Source: Fidelibacterota bacterium (GTDB taxonomy: Bacteria; Pseudomonadota; Alphaproteobacteria; Rhodospirillales; Rhodospirillaceae). Taken from it: a stretch of DNA of 7,506 bases. A program made the position numbers and the translations under genes. Positions 6,769 to 7,506 of the stretch are shown here, piece after piece. Positions within the stretch are counted from its first letter, which is position 1. Each line of letters opens with the position of its first letter. A model generated the notes under the pieces. The model had not been told where the DNA came from and searched no databases. It saw nothing but the letters and a program-made list of their open reading frames with translations. Where the stretch lies: NCBI GenBank assembly GCA_947473445.1, contig CANJEU010000094.1:1-7506 (forward strand), written 5' to 3'.

Positions 6769-6776
6769 CTTCCTTT
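6769..6776 (-). promoter_or_regulatory. Shine-Dalgarno of hemE, overlapping the hemC stop
   Basis: AAAGGAAG on the minus strand shares its first bases with the hemC TAA stop and precedes the GTG start of hemE. It supports the GTG start and suggests translational coupling of hemC and hemE. Confidence 0.6.
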
Positions 6777-7506
6777 ACGGGCCTGGCGCAATGGCGCTTT
6801 GACGGCGGGCGTGGGCTTGCGCAAGCACGGTATCGCCGCCTTTGGAGATGAAATCGCTGGCCGCGGCGTTGCCCAGCGCGAGAGGATCGTTCAGCGCCCC
6901 GACGCGGCTGACGGAGACGAAGTCCGAACCATCGAGATTGCAGGCCGCGGCATAGAGCGAAAGGCTTGATCCGGTCACGGTCGCGAGCACACCGAGCGGC
7001 ACCTGACAGCCGCCTTCCAGCCGGCCAAGCATCGCGCGCTCGGCGTCGACGGCCGCGCGCGTCTCGCCGTGGTTCAAGGGACGCAGCCAGCGCATAGTGT
7101 CCTCGTCGCCTGCGCGCGCGCAGATGGCAATGGCGCCTTGGGCCGCGGCGTTCGGGAACATAGCGGTTTCAAGACGCTGGGTGATGCGATCGGCAAGGCC
7201 CAGCCGCTTGAGGCCGGCGGTAGCGAGGATGATCGCGTCATAGTCGCCCTCATCGAGCTTGCGGATGCGCGTGGGCACATTGCCGCGCAGTTCCACCTGC
7301 CGAAGGTCCGGACGCGCCTTTGCGAGGAATGCTTTGCGCCGCAGGCTGGACGTGCCGACCCGCCCCCCCACCGGCAAACTTGCGAAATCGAGCCCCCCGC
7401 GCGTCAGGAGGGCGTCGCGCGGATCTTCGCGCTCGAGCACGGCGGCCATCGCGGTGCCTTCGGTCATGGCCGTCGCGAGGTCTTTCAGGCTGTGAACCAC
7501 GAGATC
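6775..7506 (-). CDS. hemC: Hydroxymethylbilane synthase (porphobilinogen deaminase) HemC, 5' end cut off by the window edge
   Basis: Cytosolic enzyme that joins four porphobilinogens into hydroxymethylbilane on a covalent dipyrromethane primer. 243 residues are visible, opening in the middle of the conserved VVHSLKD block, whose last Asp (visible residue 9) matches catalytic Asp84 of E. coli. By comparison with the E. coli protein (about 313 residues), roughly 80 N-terminal residues lie beyond the window. Further marks are GTSSLRRKAF (51-60, substrate-binding arginines), ELRGNVPTRIRKLD (72-85), ATAGLKRLGL (95-104) and LEGGCQVPLG (163-172), with Cys167 as the dipyrromethane attachment site. 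The usual PAVGQGA block reads PNAAAQGA here (118-125). hemE follows after 12 bp; hemD, often next to hemC, is not downstream. The GTG at 7500 is an internal Val codon, not a start. Confidence 0.96.
   Translation of the reverse strand, partial: DLVVHSLKDLATAMTEGTAMAAVLEREDPRDALLTRGGLDFASLPVGGRVGTSSLRRKAFLAKARPDLRQVELRGNVPTRIRKLDEGDYDAIILATAGLKRLGLADRITQRLETAMFPNAAAQGAIAICARAGDEDTMRWLRPLNHGETRAAVDAERAMLGRLEGGCQVPLGVLATVTGSSLSLYAAACNLDGSDFVSVSRVGALNDPLALGNAAASDFISKGGDTVLAQAHARRQSAIAPGP

Noticed and set aside
5722..6969. Long plus-strand reading frame (415 codons) antisense to hemE and part of hemC
   Set aside because: Crosses the hemF/hemE and hemE/hemC junctions and reads as an Arg/His/Gly/Asp-rich complement; no supporting motif or ribosome site seen.
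7495..7500. GTG at 7500 as the start of hemC
   Set aside because: It falls inside the conserved VVHSLKD block and the frame stays open to the window edge, so it is an internal Val and the real start lies outside the window.
1..7506. Mobile elements, CRISPR arrays, tRNA or rRNA genes, riboswitches
   Set aside because: No transposase, direct-repeat array, terminal inverted repeats or structured RNA gene was seen by eye; intergenic space is very small.

Overview
This GC-rich window carries eight protein-coding genes and no RNA genes, mobile elements, CRISPR arrays or large repeats. It looks like ordinary chromosome of a Gram-negative proteobacterium. An alphaproteobacterium is the best guess, because the HemF sequence has an alphaproteobacterial look, including a short C-terminus ending in KWP, and HemJ is common in that class. 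HemE reads less like the usual alphaproteobacterial form, so the assignment below phylum level is tentative.

Layout: (1) positions 1-1597, minus strand: an RlmI-type rRNA methyltransferase followed 10 bp later by a small cupin protein cut off by the left edge. (2) Positions 1598-1720: divergent intergenic region with a possible promoter for the rightward genes. (3) Positions 1721-4333, plus strand: a two-gene operon for a molybdenum hydroxylase of the isoquinoline 1-oxidoreductase type, made of a [2Fe-2S] subunit and a Tat-exported molybdopterin subunit. (4) Positions 4334-4394: a short convergent intergenic region filled by a hairpin that probably terminates transcription from both sides. 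(5) Positions 4395-7506, minus strand: a heme-biosynthesis cluster transcribed hemC (cut by the right edge) -> hemE -> hemF -> hemJ.

The heme genes lie in pathway order. HemC makes hydroxymethylbilane; the HemD step is not encoded between hemC and hemE. HemE decarboxylates uroporphyrinogen III, HemF oxidatively decarboxylates coproporphyrinogen III, and HemJ oxidises protoporphyrinogen IX. hemC and hemE are 12 bp apart with the hemE Shine-Dalgarno overlapping the hemC stop, and hemE and hemF overlap by 4 bp, so co-expression is likely. hemJ follows after 62 bp holding a small hairpin.

No clearly undescribed system was found. The points most worth a second look are the substrate and electron acceptor of the orphan exported molybdoenzyme, the colinear hemC-E-F-J arrangement without hemD, the mixed phylogenetic look of HemE versus HemF, and the convergent terminator. 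Every gene is free of visible frameshifts.
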